DNA of 64,000 nt from Pholis gunnellus (GCA_910591455.2 OU342809.1:13037815-13101814); one strand, 5' to 3'; counted from the stretch's first letter, positions 33,786 through 46,074 are shown. Made by a program: numbers and translations. The notes: generated by a model from the sequence alone, not told the origin.

Positions 33786-35080
33786 CTGGGAACAGTGGTG
33801 AGATGTTATATTAGACGTTCATGTCTGGGCAGGACCAAAGAGGGGATACAACGCAAAGGGACTGCCCACTCCATCTATGGCTCGTGCTCCATTATGGTTT
33901 TATCTGAGGGTGTGAAAGTATCATTCCCAAATGCCGTCTCCTTTAAGATCCGCTCACAATTGGCTGCTGAAGAAAACTGGCATGACTGGCTCAGTTCAGC
34001 GTCCCTGTTGATCTGTCATCATGTCTTATTAGACCGATGACGTTTGACGGATAGCTGAATATCAGATGCATACTTTCAAATGTATGCATCACTGACAAGC
34101 AGCGTTCATGTTGGTGATCATATTGATTTTTAAAGCGTTACTGTTAGTCATTGTGTATGTGTGTCCTAATCTGAGAAATGAATGATAACCTCTTCATCAC
34201 TCTACCCCCTGAGTGTTCTTACTGGAAGCTATATTGATTTTGTTAGTCTGGGAGTCCTTGCATTGCCTGGCCTTTACCTCAGGGACAAATCTAATTGTTT
34301 ATCTCTGGACAGACTTCTGCCTTTACTCCCTTCTGTCTCATTATGTGCCAAGATTTGTCAAGTCAAGTCTCTCCACACTCTCAAATCTTGCTTTACAACA
34401 TGTCGTTCGGTAGAACACTACAGATGGCTTACTTATCAACAGACCCTCCCACATGGAATGTTACAGCCATGACAGCACAACACACTTGCAAAAATATACA
34501 CAAACTGACATACAATGTAATCACACTCTGGAGACACGATTACACACTGTCACACAAAACATGAGTCACTTTTTTTTTTAAGAAACACTGCTTTTTTCAT
34601 ATCTTTGTGAAAGAAAAAAAATCACAAGGAACTATGGTTGTTTGAGATCTACAGTACACTGCACACCAATAGTATTACAACAGTTACTATTTCTTACTGC
34701 TTCATTGAAGACAGGGCTGTTATGCGTTTTCCTCGTTTCTACTCAATCTTATCACAGATGGTCTATAGCTGAATAAAATAAATCCTCACTAATTCAGATG
34801 CAACTGGAATTTTAACCCTTTGATTCAAGTCAATGGACAGTCTTTAATTACAACATTCCACTAGTTTATTTCAAACGCTGCATAATTGTAACACAGCAGG
34901 TAAAGTGCATTATCTCAGACTATCTCAACTGCCATGTTGGTATTACAACTCCTAATCAGCAGGTTATTAGCATTTAAGAACTATAAAGCTGCAGGATACC
35001 GTGACTCAAACCAGATTAGGGTTAATACTTTAAGTTGAGCAACTATCTTATCTCATTTAATCTTCCCACTAAGTTGCCTG
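33786..35080. other. Mixed stretch, nothing recognised
   Basis: A balanced part from 33880 to 34420 with overlapping frames in several registers and no signature, then AT-rich to the poly-A run. Poly-T near 34571 and poly-A near 34613. Confidence 0.4.
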
Positions 35081-35083
35081 CAG

Positions 35084-35101
35084 AAAAAAAAAAAAAAAAA
35101 A
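35084..35101. repeat. Poly-A run
   Basis: Eighteen A in a row. No SINE or LINE body is recognised upstream, so it is treated as a mononucleotide repeat. Confidence 0.95.
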
Positions 35102-35204
35102 CTCATTCCATGTCCAGACAACAACACATTATATGTCTTTACATTTAATCAACTTGACAGTTGTTATATTACAACAAAACAATTTTGTGATTTTCGCGTC
35201 TACG

Positions 35205-35480
35205 TTTTTTTTTCTAATCACCTTTGCCTTCTCACCAGCTCTCCAAACTCTTTCAGGCCATTGGAAGCCCTTGGTCAGGTTTATCAACGAGTTAACTCCA
35301 ACGAAGTAGGCCAGATCGATAAGCACATTCTCAGAAAGGAGCCAGAGCAGAGAGAGTAAGAGGCGCGGGGGAGAGAAGGCGCGAGAGGCAGGGAGCAATC
35401 AGAGAGCTATGGATGTGTGTGCCTTCAGGAGTGGATCGATGCACTGACAGGAGTCCTGCTTTGTTCTCGCACAGTGCTCA
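35205..35480. promoter_or_regulatory. Candidate conserved block with exon-like interval
   Basis: A balanced block. On the plus strand a good acceptor (CTAAT branch-like motif, pyrimidine tract, CAG ending at 35238) precedes a frame open to TAA at 35357-35359, giving a peptide of about 40 residues that begins SPNSFRPL. On the minus strand a frame (35129-35398) with a hydrophobic stretch is open over the same bases. I recognise neither product. A palindrome GAGTTAACTC lies at 35289-35298. Confidence 0.25.
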
Positions 35481-36075
35481 GATGTTAGGCGTGCTTAACA
35501 TGATTGCTTAAAGGTTTTTGTTTGCCTACTTGTGTTTTTGTTTTTCCATTTTGCTCTACTCATAGTATACCCTGCTGTCCCTTTTGTCAAGTTAGATATG
35601 TGGTTAGCTTGGTTATCTTTGGTCTCATTGTTTCCAACACAGGGATTTATTTTTACTTTTTATTTATTTTTTTAAAATCAGCAGGGGTTTTAACTTGAAT
35701 TTTACGCTTTCAAATTCTGACAAATTTCTGGGCATGGATAATGGCCAAGACCATAACTAAGGGCTACAAAGCTAAATGTTGTAAATAAACACGTTCTAAA
35801 GAAAGATGATTAACAATAACCTAAAGCATGCTTTTGAACCTATAAAAAAAGAAATCAAGTGTGGAATTAAGCATTAAGAGAGACTTTAGTGCCCTTGGTT
35901 CTTTAACTATGAGCACTGTTTGCTTTTGACAAATTAGTCTTTGACATCCCTTGTCATGTCTCTAGTTCCAAGGAATTTTTCATCATTACAAAGCTGCATT
36001 CTTTATCCTTACGCCACATGGCCACCCAAACCGAGTTAAGCACTTTGCCTCGCTAAATACTCTGCCAAGAATTAC
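35481..36075. other. AT-rich stretch, nothing recognised
   Basis: T-rich sequence with a hydrophobic plus frame (35504-35698), the usual artefact of T-rich DNA. No known repeat. Confidence 0.45.
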
Positions 36076-36079
36076 TTCT

Positions 36080-36370
36080 AACAAGAACTTGGGTGTGCCT
36101 GCTTCTTCACAGAAAGGTGTTGACCGCAAAGGACAAGTAAGTGTCAATAGATCTGCTCTCAGCCCCTATAGGACGTTGAGACGCATGAGCTCTTTTCCAA
36201 GGCCTAATAAGATAGCACAGATGCGCCCTTGTCTGAGCACAGCCCTGTGTCTCATTGTACTTTGGCCTCCCAACCCTGCCATTGCAAGACCTCTGTTGCA
36301 TTGGCTGCATGAGAGGGTCTCATTAGGACAGACAAACGAAAACCGGGGTCAAGGTATATAAAGGTAGCCA
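36080..36370. promoter_or_regulatory. Candidate conserved GC-balanced block
   Basis: Complex balanced sequence with CCTAATAAGATAGC and GTCTCATTAGGAC. A TATATAAAGG box-like motif lies at 36354-36363, but no transcription evidence follows. Frames on both strands have no signature. Confidence 0.28.
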
Positions 36371-36970
36371 CAGCTAAGGAGCATGCCTCTAAGATGAGTT
36401 GGGAGCTCCACCACATCCTGGCGCCACCTCTACAGACCTCTGGCCCTCCCCATCATGACCTCCAATATCTACCATTATTTGATGAAGCAGAGCTTGATAA
36501 TTATTTTGCGTGGTTGAAGAAGGGGGCACAGTGTGAAAGGAGTGTCTCACTCTAAGGGAAAGGATAGTAGGGGATGACAGGAAAAAAAAGAGAAAAAAAC
36601 TAACAAAAAAAAAGATCAAAAGCAGGCCTTTCGCTTTTCATGCCTCAGAGGCTCCAAAGAGGATATGGAACAATTGGGCCCTGGGTATCCTGTCCTCTCT
36701 GGCAATTAGACTCAGCTGATGAAGTGAAAGGGATGAATGGCAGGGTTCAAGGCCTTTTCTAGGATTCACACAACAGGGTGTGTTTTTACCTTCTTCTCCT
36801 TTATCTTCATCTCCCTTTAGAGTGGCACAAATGCAGCTGAAATATTTCCAGATGAAGACAATGTGATTCAAGGTGCCAACTCTTATGCATGGGGGCTGAT
36901 GAGAATGAGGAGGTGTGAGATGGGCATAAACAGACTTGCATGCAACTACATGTGCACACACACACACATT
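36371..36970. other. Balanced stretch, nothing recognised
   Basis: A C/T-rich then A-rich stretch (poly-A runs near 36580-36615), then balanced sequence with a 109-residue minus frame of no recognisable family. A short CA run closes it near 36955-36967. Confidence 0.35.
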
Positions 36971-37896
36971 CTCAAGATGTGCTCACAAGACACTTGTATT
37001 TAAACCAGTCTAGAACGCTATAAGTTTAAATTCATCTGCATCATCAACAACTATTAGATGTTGCGCTGCAGGTAATGAAAAGTATTCTTCAGAAAGACGA
37101 AGCAGATGTGGCTGACATATGGATAATTATTCATCCGGGTAGTGTTCACAAACATACCTGATTGGTCCGTCTTTTTAACGACTAACTAAACATTCTCTAT
37201 GCAATTTACAACTGTTTAGTTTCGTCAAAGAGCATGATCAACAATAGAACAATACAACATATGGCCATTTGAATAATGAAATAAAACATCGTCAAAATTC
37301 AGACTGCACTCACTAATCACTTTAAACTTTCTATTTCAATGTAGGATTTGTGGTAGGGTGTCTTTTTACATTCAACACCACTGCTATGGAGTGAGGATGC
37401 AAAAGAAAAAGTGCCAACAATTACTAGTACTGAGACAAAAACATCATAGTACTGTTTCCATTCAGACGAACAATAAACTATACATTTATAGTTATTCTGC
37501 GAAATGAAAAAAACACAAATCAAGCAGCACCAACATAGCTGAAGATGTTTGCAAGCAAAACGTACGCAACAACTAGCACCAATCAGGTTTTGCAGACGTT
37601 CCTTCATAATGCCACTTTTTATCGTTGTATAATATGCATGAGCTGTATCATCCTTTCAAAATTCATGCAGGCCATGCCAATTTCTTGACAGTAATACATA
37701 AATATTTTATTAAACTGCAGCATTAACAGTTTCAATTAAACTTAAAGTCAAGTTCTCTGATGTGTAGGAGCAAGTTATAACCTGACATATAAAGTAAACT
37801 ATGGTCGTCAGAGCTGAATAAGTGAAATGAAAATTTAAAAAAAACACTGTATTTGGATGGACATAGATGATACTACAAGCAGTCATGCCAAACCCC
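36971..37896. other. AT-rich stretch, nothing recognised
   Basis: No gene, repeat or strong motif cluster. Minus frames at 37317-37607 and 37710-37952 have no signature. Confidence 0.5.
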
Positions 37897-38222
37897 AACT
37901 GAAAAACATCACACTTCTCTGAAGTGCCATATTTTCCACACAACTGTACCAACCCTGGTATATCTCAAAAGTTATGTTAAATTTAAAGAATTTACAAAAC
38001 ACCAATAATGCTGCCATTAAGGTATCATATAATTCACAGGAGATTTCTTACAGAGCCCTTGTCAGTAAATGGGCCCTGAGGCTCAACGATACTGCCACAG
38101 TGCACTAGAACCGTAAGATGATTAGTGATATTCTTTAAACCTAGCCCACAGATAATGTGTTTAAAGAAGCGATATGGCTTTTCCAAGCTTAGAGTTCAAA
38201 GTCTGAGAAGCATGGGGTCAGA
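37897..38222 (+). repeat. Tandem duplication, copy A (326 bp)
   Basis: This interval is repeated immediately downstream at a constant offset of 326 bp with no indel. I count 15 substitutions, about 95 percent identity, four of them clustered in one short stretch (about 38038-38042). The unit contains the balanced block GGGCCCTGAGGCTCAACGAT and the motif GATTAGTGATATTC. No coding frame is preserved. The near-identity suggests a fairly recent local duplication, or gene conversion between copies. Confidence 0.97.
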
Positions 38223-38548
38223 AACTGATAAACATCACACTTCTCTGAAGTGCCATATTTTCCACAAAACTGTACCAACCCTGGTATAACTCAAAAGTTA
38301 TGTTAAATTTAAAGAATTTACAAAACACCAATAATGCTGCCATTAAGGTATGATATAATTCACAGACATTTTCTTACAGAGCCCTTGTCAGTAAATGGGC
38401 CCCGAGGCTCAACGATACTGCCACAGTTCACTAAAACCTTAAGATGATTAGCGATATTCTTAAAACCTAGCCCACAGATAATGTGTTTAAAGAAGCGATA
38501 CGGCTTTTCCAAGCTTAGAGTTCAAAGTCTGAGAAGCATGGGGTCAGA
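38223..38548 (+). repeat. Tandem duplication, copy B (326 bp)
   Basis: Second copy of the unit, head to tail with copy A, sharing AACTGA at the junction. It continues directly into balanced unique sequence (38549-38720), so copy B may keep the original context and copy A may be the extra copy. Confidence 0.97.
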
Positions 38549-38720
38549 ATGCCAATGGGCTAAACAAAGAGCAGCCAAATGGGCTTTGGGGGATTTGAAA
38601 CTTAGGCCCCTGAACCCCTTTGATCAAAACAGACCAACGGCCATAGAAATACTAAGTATCAAGTGCCTGGGACTGTGTCGCTGCCAAGAAATGGTGAGTT
38701 TGGCATGTAGGATGAGACAC
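38549..38720. promoter_or_regulatory. Candidate conserved block next to duplication, with palindromic TCF/LEF site
   Basis: Balanced unique sequence. TTTGATCAAA at 38619-38628 is a perfect palindrome and is flanked as CCTTTGATCAAAAC, giving a TCF/LEF core on each strand. An ACAAAG SOX-like core lies near 38565. A plus frame spans copy B and this block without any signature. Confidence 0.35.
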
Positions 38721-40555
38721 TAACAAATACTAGTGTAGTATAGCAGGAATCTATGAGGTATGAAAACACTATCTTATTATAATACTTTTCAAAACTGATT
38801 CTGCAGATGGAGCCAAATGGCCCTCAGCAATGACGGACGCATACAATAACCGTAACATTCCTAAACCATAATACATGTTGACATTCTATACCATTTTGTA
38901 CTGTATGAGCAGCACAGCGTAAAGACAGAGAAGTACGTGAGCAAAACCTATAGTTATTTAGATGTTTCAATTTCCAATCAAACTTTAAGACTAAATGAGG
39001 TGGTAAAAGTGTTTTTCTTCAACATCTCTTTTAAAGGGATGATAATATGTGCTAACTCATATTCAACTGGCTAATTAGTTCTACTTTGACTAAAACAGGG
39101 CACTAGCTGAGAGTCAGTGTGCTTGATGAAACAAACAAGAACAAAAATGATTCAAACTCAGCAGCCTTGAGCAATTAAGTGGGCATGTTTTCGTCTTATT
39201 CTAATAATGCTCTATAATAACTTAGCTGTGTTCAAAGTTATTGTTACCAAATTGTCAATAAGGCTAACAATATAACCTAAACCAAATGTAGAGTGTGATT
39301 AAAACATATGTTTCCTTAATGTCTGAAGATAGCTGAAGTCTTTGAATGAAAATGGGAAAATAATCTAAAATCATAATCAATCTAAAACTCAATTATGTTT
39401 ATTATCATCCTGTCAGTTATAGTGCAACACCTCTAGGAGCTACATCAACAACTGATTAGTGCTGGAGACAGCCATAATGACAGGTAGAACATAGGATGGT
39501 GAAAATGATTAAAGTGAGAGAATTTCAATTAGCCTATGTGAAATCTTGAACATCTCCTTGTGGCAATGGTGGTAAGCTCATACTTAAGCCGTTATCATCA
39601 TGTTTCCAGGTCACATTAAAAACATGTTCAAAGGGGTGGAGGGCCAGCCATGCAGTGCCACTGGTGTATCACAACAACAACTACAAAAACAACACACACT
39701 GTAAAGTTGGATTGTCTGCAAGTACAACTGAAGGACATAAATGTGTTGTATATGGCACAACTGGAAAGCAGAATAACGTGTTTAGTTGTAATTCCATGAG
39801 TGTGTCATTCTTTTGTTAAAGATAATATCACAGTCTGAATAAAAATGAATCTTTGCCTTCTTATATTGCCATTAAGATTAGTTTGGTATGAGACATGGTA
39901 CTACTTGGTATGTACCTGCATGCAGCACTAGAATTCTATAAAGACTTTCAGATGTGGTTTTTATTCATTTGAACACTTACCATTAATGCCTGCTCTGTCT
40001 ATTCATGTTTACTGCCTCTTTGACTATGAAACCATCAACCAGCTGTAGAAAAACAACTCATCAGAAGACAATTCATGGGGCCAAAATGCAACATAAAACA
40101 ATACAGTTTGTTGCCGATAGAAGGGAAGGCAAATTATGATTATTTTCATCCACTTAATTGGTTGGTCTACAAAACTAGAACTCAAGGTGATGTCATAAAA
40201 TGACTGTCCGACAAACCCGAAAGGGATTCATTTCGTAAAGACAAGAAAATGCAGCAAATTCTCATATTTGAGAAGGTGAAACCATCAATGGAATGCACTT
40301 TCATCATCAAAATTGTGCTGATTGATTATTTGACTATCGCTGCCGCTCTAGAGGCAAAATCAACTTTTATTCGATATTTATATTCACAACACTGAGATAT
40401 TACATAAGCAAGTTTGCTATAAAGTATTTAAACTGATCATCTTTGTATGGAAGACATTCTTCCTTAAAATCCATAATAAACAAAAAGTCATTCCATTATT
40501 TAGTCTATTACCACTGATGGATCCCTCCTGATGACACACAGAGATGGGATGCACA
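38721..40555. other. Long AT-rich stretch, nothing recognised
   Basis: About 1.8 kb of AT-rich sequence with almost no open frames of length. No known repeat or strong motif cluster seen. Confidence 0.5.
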
Positions 40556-40830
40556 AAATATAATGGCCATCTTGTTTTAATTGTGAAAATTTTCTCTCTC
40601 TTTTTAAGGTGACAGGGCCATTACTCCAAAGTCACCACTTATCAGCAGTATCACTGAGGATTAATGGTTTCACTTGTGCTAGTAAGAAATGTTTAAGTTG
40701 TCCCGATTATCAGTGCAAGAAAAAAGAATAATGGTTGTTTGTCATTGTGTTAAGCAGTGAGAGAGACTAATCTCACACAACACTCAGTTACGAACGTGAT
40801 TAACCCCGTCTGGGGAGACTGAGTGGAATG
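40556..40830. promoter_or_regulatory. Weak candidate regulatory block
   Basis: Contains AATGGCCATCTTG, GAGGATTAATGG with a K50-type GGATTA core, and GTGATTAACC. Composition is more balanced than the flanks. No frame. Confidence 0.25.
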
Positions 40831-41395
40831 TGTGCAGGACTGTGCACAGCAGTCAAGCCACTGTCCAAAATGAATGCTGGTCTTCAAATAAATTGTGTAT
40901 TAAACTGATTCATTGTTGAATAATCTTATCAGAAGCTGTACTATTGTGTATAAGACAAAATGATGCAAAATGAAAGTAGCAAATGCTAAAGAAATGTATC
41001 TACACTATCACATAGCACATACTTTCTATCTCTTCAAACTTCAATGTAATGTTCTCTTTGTTAGTTTGGTGTGAATTCAGACTGTGACTCGGTGAAATGA
41101 CAGTGACCTACAAGCCAGTAGATGAAAAAGGTTTCCTCTGTACATACTACATGGCAACAAATGATCTAAACTACCTAAAAGCCAATCAATAACAAGTATG
41201 GAGCCATAGAATATCGAACCAAAATGAGAAAACAAATTGGACCTAAATGTTAGCTAAACATGACGAAATATGACAATAAATGAAAGACAAATATAATAAA
41301 TTACAATGACAAAATGTTTTGATTTGAAATTTAAATTGAGACTTATAGTATGTTTGCAACAACAACAATTACCACCACCAATTGCTGCCATACTA
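40831..41395. other. AT-rich stretch, nothing recognised
   Basis: No gene, repeat or motif cluster recognised. Confidence 0.5.
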
Positions 41396-41690
41396 CCCAT
41401 TTAACACATTTGTCTTTTTCAGCGGTACAGTCCCTGAAGCTTTTGTACTGGTTGCGCCAGCTTGTTCCTGCTCCAGTAATCTCCTACATTATTTTCCTTG
41501 TCTGTCACCTTTATAGTATCTATTAGCCACTCTCTACTATCTGTTTGTTGGGCATTTTCTCTTCCTTTTCCCCATGAATGTTTTATATATTGGAGGGAGA
41601 ATGATTGTTCTTTGCAATGAGGCCAGCGCGTGGCTGCAGTAAGACAAATTGCTCCAGAACGTCTAAATGGCAGTCAATGATAACTCATTG
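41396..41690. other. Pyrimidine-rich balanced stretch
   Basis: A good acceptor-like TTGTCTTTTTCAG ends near 41422, followed by a frame open for about 30 codons that is not recognised and then closes. Probably chance. Confidence 0.3.
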
Positions 41691-42000
41691 TAAGGAGAGT
41701 AAGTGACTTCCAATGGAGTGGATAGGGGACAGAGAATAATGGCAGAGCACAGGTGAAAAATAGATGTTTGGCTCGGTGTAATTACTCCATTAGGGGGTTC
41801 TCTGTTAATCTACCAAACCACAGCAAGTGTTTTTACAGCGATGAGGAGGTGACGGGCGAAAATGACTGCAACTGGACAGAGAGGAGCCCTGCTACCTCCC
41901 CAATCACAACACACACTATGAAGTGTTTACTAATGGACAAATGTACTCTCTGTCTGCGCTCTCTAAAGCATCCCACGAGCTACTCCAGTTACAAGTAAGT
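41691..42000. promoter_or_regulatory. Candidate conserved non-coding element
   Basis: About 300 bp of complex sequence with GTGTAATTACTCCATTAGG and CTGTTAATCTACCAAACC near the left side. An 81-residue frame (41753-41998) ends with TAA in a donor-like TACAAGTAAGTG at 41991-42002, but its sequence has no family signature. Best read as a regulatory element. Confidence 0.38.
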
Positions 42001-43365
42001 GTGGTGATAGATGTATTGACGAAGTTCATCATTGAGCTGACATATTAATTACCTGCAATATTGTCCCATGCGTTCAGAGTGCTTTAACCTCCTCCGTCTC
42101 AATTGTGTACAGGGAGATGGATCAGCTGTGGACCTGTTAAACATGAAAATCTGGGTTAGAACAAAAAAAATAGGGACAAAGGAAAACCCACCCGCTGGAA
42201 ATCAACACCCCCATTCTGCTGATTTCCAGACAAACATAATGATAACAGTTTTTTGACCATTTGGTGTCTGCTGCTTTCCGCCTGTGGCAATCTAGACAAA
42301 AGAAGCCTGGAAAAAAAAGGCCCAATATGGTCTTAAGAGTTTATTCTGACCACACAATCTGTTTTCTTAAGTCAACTTTTAAAACACTGCTATGAGCGGT
42401 GCCCACAGCTTTATCACTGAAGCTCAGATTGACCTTGTGTTCACCTTCATCCTATTTCCCATCTGGTAAGGTTCCACCCTACAATCCATCCCAGTTGGCT
42501 GTAGGCCCACTTTGCATTGGGCTTTCTCAGTGGAACCCTGAACAAAACCCTGTAGGAGCAAAAGACTCTCTGTTCGGCCTATTTCAGAGAAATTTCAGCT
42601 TGCATCTCTGCATTTCTTTCGACACCGGACAAGCCTTCTTGGACTTTTCAGGCTGTTTCTCCCATGTGCAACAAAAGGAAAGGAGATTTACCCTTCTTTT
42701 ACTGCAGCTCTTCACTTGAATCACTACAGTCCTCCCGCATGGTGTAGGGTTTACTAAATGGTTAAAAGGATGTGGTCATCGCTGTACTAAACGTTAAGTG
42801 TTTAAAAAAAGGTAAGCCATGACCGCCATATAGTGAGGCTGCTAAGGAAAACACACACACCAATAAAAACACAAGTGATTAAATATGCAGAAAATAACTC
42901 CATGCTTGTTTCTTTTAAATGCATCCTACACTTTCATTTTACTGACATTAGAGTTACAAGTGCATTAAAGCTGTAGCCTATCTACATTATCTACATCCTT
43001 GGTTTTAGCCCTGCTGATACAAATCCTCACAGCGGCTCATTAGAGAGGAGAACTGACCTTCAACTAGCTTTAAAAAGAAAAAAACGTTGAAAGCTATCAG
43101 CAGGCAGGTGTACATGGCTCACACCATACAAAGGCATCAATATTGGAAAATACAAGGCGTCCAGCTGGACAATTTTCACTGCCCCAAAAGCTACAGGTTG
43201 CGGTAAGGGGACTTCAAATGCTAAGGACAGTGAGAGGTGCCATTATCACTCAGAGCTGAAAACAAGCACGGTGACCCGATTAAAGCGAGAATTTCTGGGT
43301 CACGGTCTTGTTTTTCAATGCTTAATTTGTCTATCGATAGTGACACGGTCCGTGGCTTGCACCTA
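42001..43365. other. Mixed stretch, nothing recognised
   Basis: Balanced patches near 42060-42310 and 42390-42720 carry short frames with no signature. The rest is AT-rich. No known repeat. Confidence 0.4.
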
Positions 43366-43366
43366 C

Positions 43367-43600
43367 CTGTAATATTATCTTTCTAAAAGTCGTGGTTCAG
43401 ACAGGGCCCTTGTCATTGTAACCCAACACGGAGTGAGTGAGCGGATTGGCCTGCAGCGTGTTGCAGGGAGGAAACGCCGGCTGGCTGTCGTGTGGAAGTT
43501 GCGGGCTGCGGCGCCGCTCAGTGGACGCTCCGGTTTCAGGCGCTTCTTCTTCGAGCTTTCAGTCACGGCAGCCTTCCGGGCATGCACGAAATACAATAAA
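43367..43600 (-). promoter_or_regulatory. CpG-rich patch, candidate promoter and non-coding first exon on the minus strand
   Basis: Seventeen CpG lie within about 170 bp at 43425-43590, in an otherwise CpG-poor region. On the minus strand there is a CCAAT box (GGCCAATCCGC), and the patch ends in ACAG followed by GTAGGT, a close match to the splice donor, which puts the exon end at 43367. The minus frame through it (43375-43596) has no ATG start and stops before the donor, so a coding first exon is unlikely; a 5' UTR or lncRNA exon fits better. Fully inferred. Confidence 0.35.
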
Positions 43601-43844
43601 CTCTTTTTTTCCTAACTTTTAAAACCCTAAACATTTGTACAATACATCTAGTTGCTTATTATCATTACTATTACTATTATTATAATTATTCGCATTAGTT
43701 GTTTTGAGGTTTGATTGTGTGTTTGAGAGTGAAGAAAAAAACTTTTCCTGTACGAGATATTATTACTAAATAAAACATCGTATTTATAATGTAATGTTTC
43801 TGATTGTGCAGTAAGCACAATAGAGTAGAGTAATTTTTCATTTT

Positions 43845-43850
<6 letters not shown>
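43601..43850. other. AT-rich flank between CpG-rich patch and AGAT array
   Basis: Very AT-rich with TATTATTAT-type low complexity near 43660-43690. No gene. Confidence 0.5.

Positions 43851-43937
<87 letters not shown>
43851..43937. repeat. (AGAT)n microsatellite
   Basis: About 22 uninterrupted AGAT units, one of the longest simple arrays in the window. It produces the Leu-Ser-Ile-Tyr frame on the minus strand, which is not a gene. High length polymorphism is expected for a pure tetranucleotide array of this size. Confidence 0.98.
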
Positions 43938-45045
43938 ATATACTACTGTGTAAATATGATGGTAAGATATGTATGTTTATTAGCTTTGTTAGATTAATAG
44001 ATAATTGATAACTAAGCATATGCTGAGATGTCACTGGGTTTCCTCCTCACTTGTAAATGAGAGCAGATGAGAACGGTTTGACATACCTTTGCACTCCAGC
44101 ACAACACTTGGTCTATACAGTGTGCTGTATTGCTTGTGAAAATTATGTGATATAAATTGGATCTCCCTGCACGCACCATTTCTAGAAAATCCAATTTAAA
44201 TTTGACTTCGGTCTGTGAACCAAATATACATCCAATTCAAGAGCTTCAGTTTTGTCTCAAGAGTGCCAATGAATATGCAGGAATACTATGGACTTACACA
44301 ATTTTAATTTACCTGAGCTGAAACCATTGGCTTGTTTTGGTGGCCTTTGGTGTACAGCAACAAACAAGTTCATAGTGTCTGTGGTCCAGCCTTCTCAGGG
44401 CTTCCTTTGCATCAGACGCGCTGCCCTTCATCTCATGCTAATGTAGTACAAAAAAGATATCTAGCTTTAAAGACATGGCAGTCAGTTAAAAAAGGCTGTG
44501 CTTAGTGTTTGAAGCCATAAATGTGACAGAAGACTTCAAGAGGAAGACCCAAGACTGGCAGTCTAAAGATGAGTGAGAGGCGGACAGGCAACATGTTTTT
44601 TTCCCATCCAGAGGGATATTCTGTGGCCAAGCTTGATTATTAGAGATGAAGGACAGGCTGAGAGGATGTGGGATTGTTAAATCCTTGAATCCTTTCACCA
44701 AAGCCCCATCTATAACATTCTTCTGCACTCCTCTGTGCATTTATGGTGCACCCTTGATTTCCCTCTCTTTTCTTTTTAAGACTGAATGGAAATCAGATTC
44801 CCTGATGATATGCAAAAAGCAGTGAAATATGGAAGTATAATTTGGCACTCTACAGTATCCAACTTAGGTATTTATATAATACTGGGATATGAATTTGTAT
44901 TAAACATGCCCAAACCAAATAGACCTTGTACAGTATGACTGAATCAATGTTGGCAAAAATTCACAGGCTCATCCCTCCAATAACTAATCACTACACTATA
45001 AATGTAGACAGCACTTCAACTGTCTGTGGTGTTATGTGAAACCCT
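43938..45045. other. Mixed stretch, nothing recognised
   Basis: Balanced from about 44290 to 44760 with a short minus frame of no signature; AT-rich otherwise. No known repeat. Confidence 0.4.
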
Positions 45046-45290
45046 GGCTGTGGATTCAAAACCTCTGCTCCCCTTGCTTTGAGAGGCTGTGCTTCATTTG
45101 ATGCCCTGTCCATTATTGCCAGCATATTTGAAAAGTGCTAAGCCTTGAAACTAGTCCCATATTATTTCAGGCCGGACTGAATATTTCACGGCGGGAGGCA
45201 GAAAATGAGACCTTCCCTCAAGAGACTGCCTGCAGTGCATTCTACTTGGTGCAGCAATCGGAAGGGCTCATACTGTGCAAAACACACTTG
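45046..45290. promoter_or_regulatory. Candidate conserved non-coding element
   Basis: Balanced, complex and entirely free of open frames in the interior. It includes GTCCATTATTGCC, CCCATATTATTTC and GACTGAATATTTCACGG. The lack of frames despite moderate GC, with sharp edges, makes it a good candidate. Confidence 0.33.
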
Positions 45291-46060
45291 AACAAACAAT
45301 TATATATTTAACTGCCACAGATTTTTCCTTTTTTTATGTGTGTAGATGTACAAAAAAAATGGAAAAGAAACACAAAATTGGAGGATACTGTAAATATGGA
45401 GAGTCCACTAGTTTTGTGGTTGCTAAGATTGGTTTCAGCACACACATCAGGGTACAGTGAGTAATCAGCGACCCATAAAATAAGGTGTTTTATCACCACC
45501 TTAGGAGCAGGAACACATTCCAGGGTAACTGGAGATCCCTTTGAGTTACACCCAGACTATAACACCAGCAGGCTAAAAACAGGAAGCTAACCAGATTGAT
45601 TCTTGAATCACCCGTGCCTGCTTGAAATTGGATCCCGGTCTTGTGAGATTAGCCAACGACATTGTCTGTGTTCTGGTGCATGATTCCATAAATGTGTAAC
45701 AGAGTAGACGGTGGACTCAGTTGTCTGGTAACAATGCTGTCTTTTGACTCATTCAGGAGCGTGCTGTTGCAGGAGCTTCAGCGGCAGCACAGCTCACAGG
45801 CACAGTATTCTTGGGTTCAGAGTGGCACTACAAGGAAAGTTACCAAGAAAGATATCACCCTTGTGCTAGAAAACAAATATTTATAGTAAAGAACATATGT
45901 AGGTGTGTTATAGTCACCCACTCAAACTGCGCTCTGCATAGTTATACATTATCACTGTTTGAATCATTGTTGCAGCATTATTCTATATGGCAAGCAACAA
46001 TGATACTGCTTCAAAGATATGCATTATGGTAAAAAAAGGCAATTTGGAATCCTTTATGTA
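45291..46060. other. Mixed stretch, weak regulatory patch
   Basis: The part from 45590 to 45870 is balanced, with AGATTGATTCTTGAATCACC near 45593. Frames have no signature. Flanks are AT-rich. Confidence 0.35.
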
Positions 46061-46061
46061 A

Positions 46062-46074
46062 CCCCCCCCCCCCC
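46062..46074. repeat. Poly-C run (13)
   Basis: Thirteen C in a row. Runs like this are prone to sequencing length error. Confidence 0.93.

Noticed and set aside
43843..44034. Leu-Ser-Ile-Tyr repeat protein on the minus strand
   Set aside because: It is a translation of the AGAT array.
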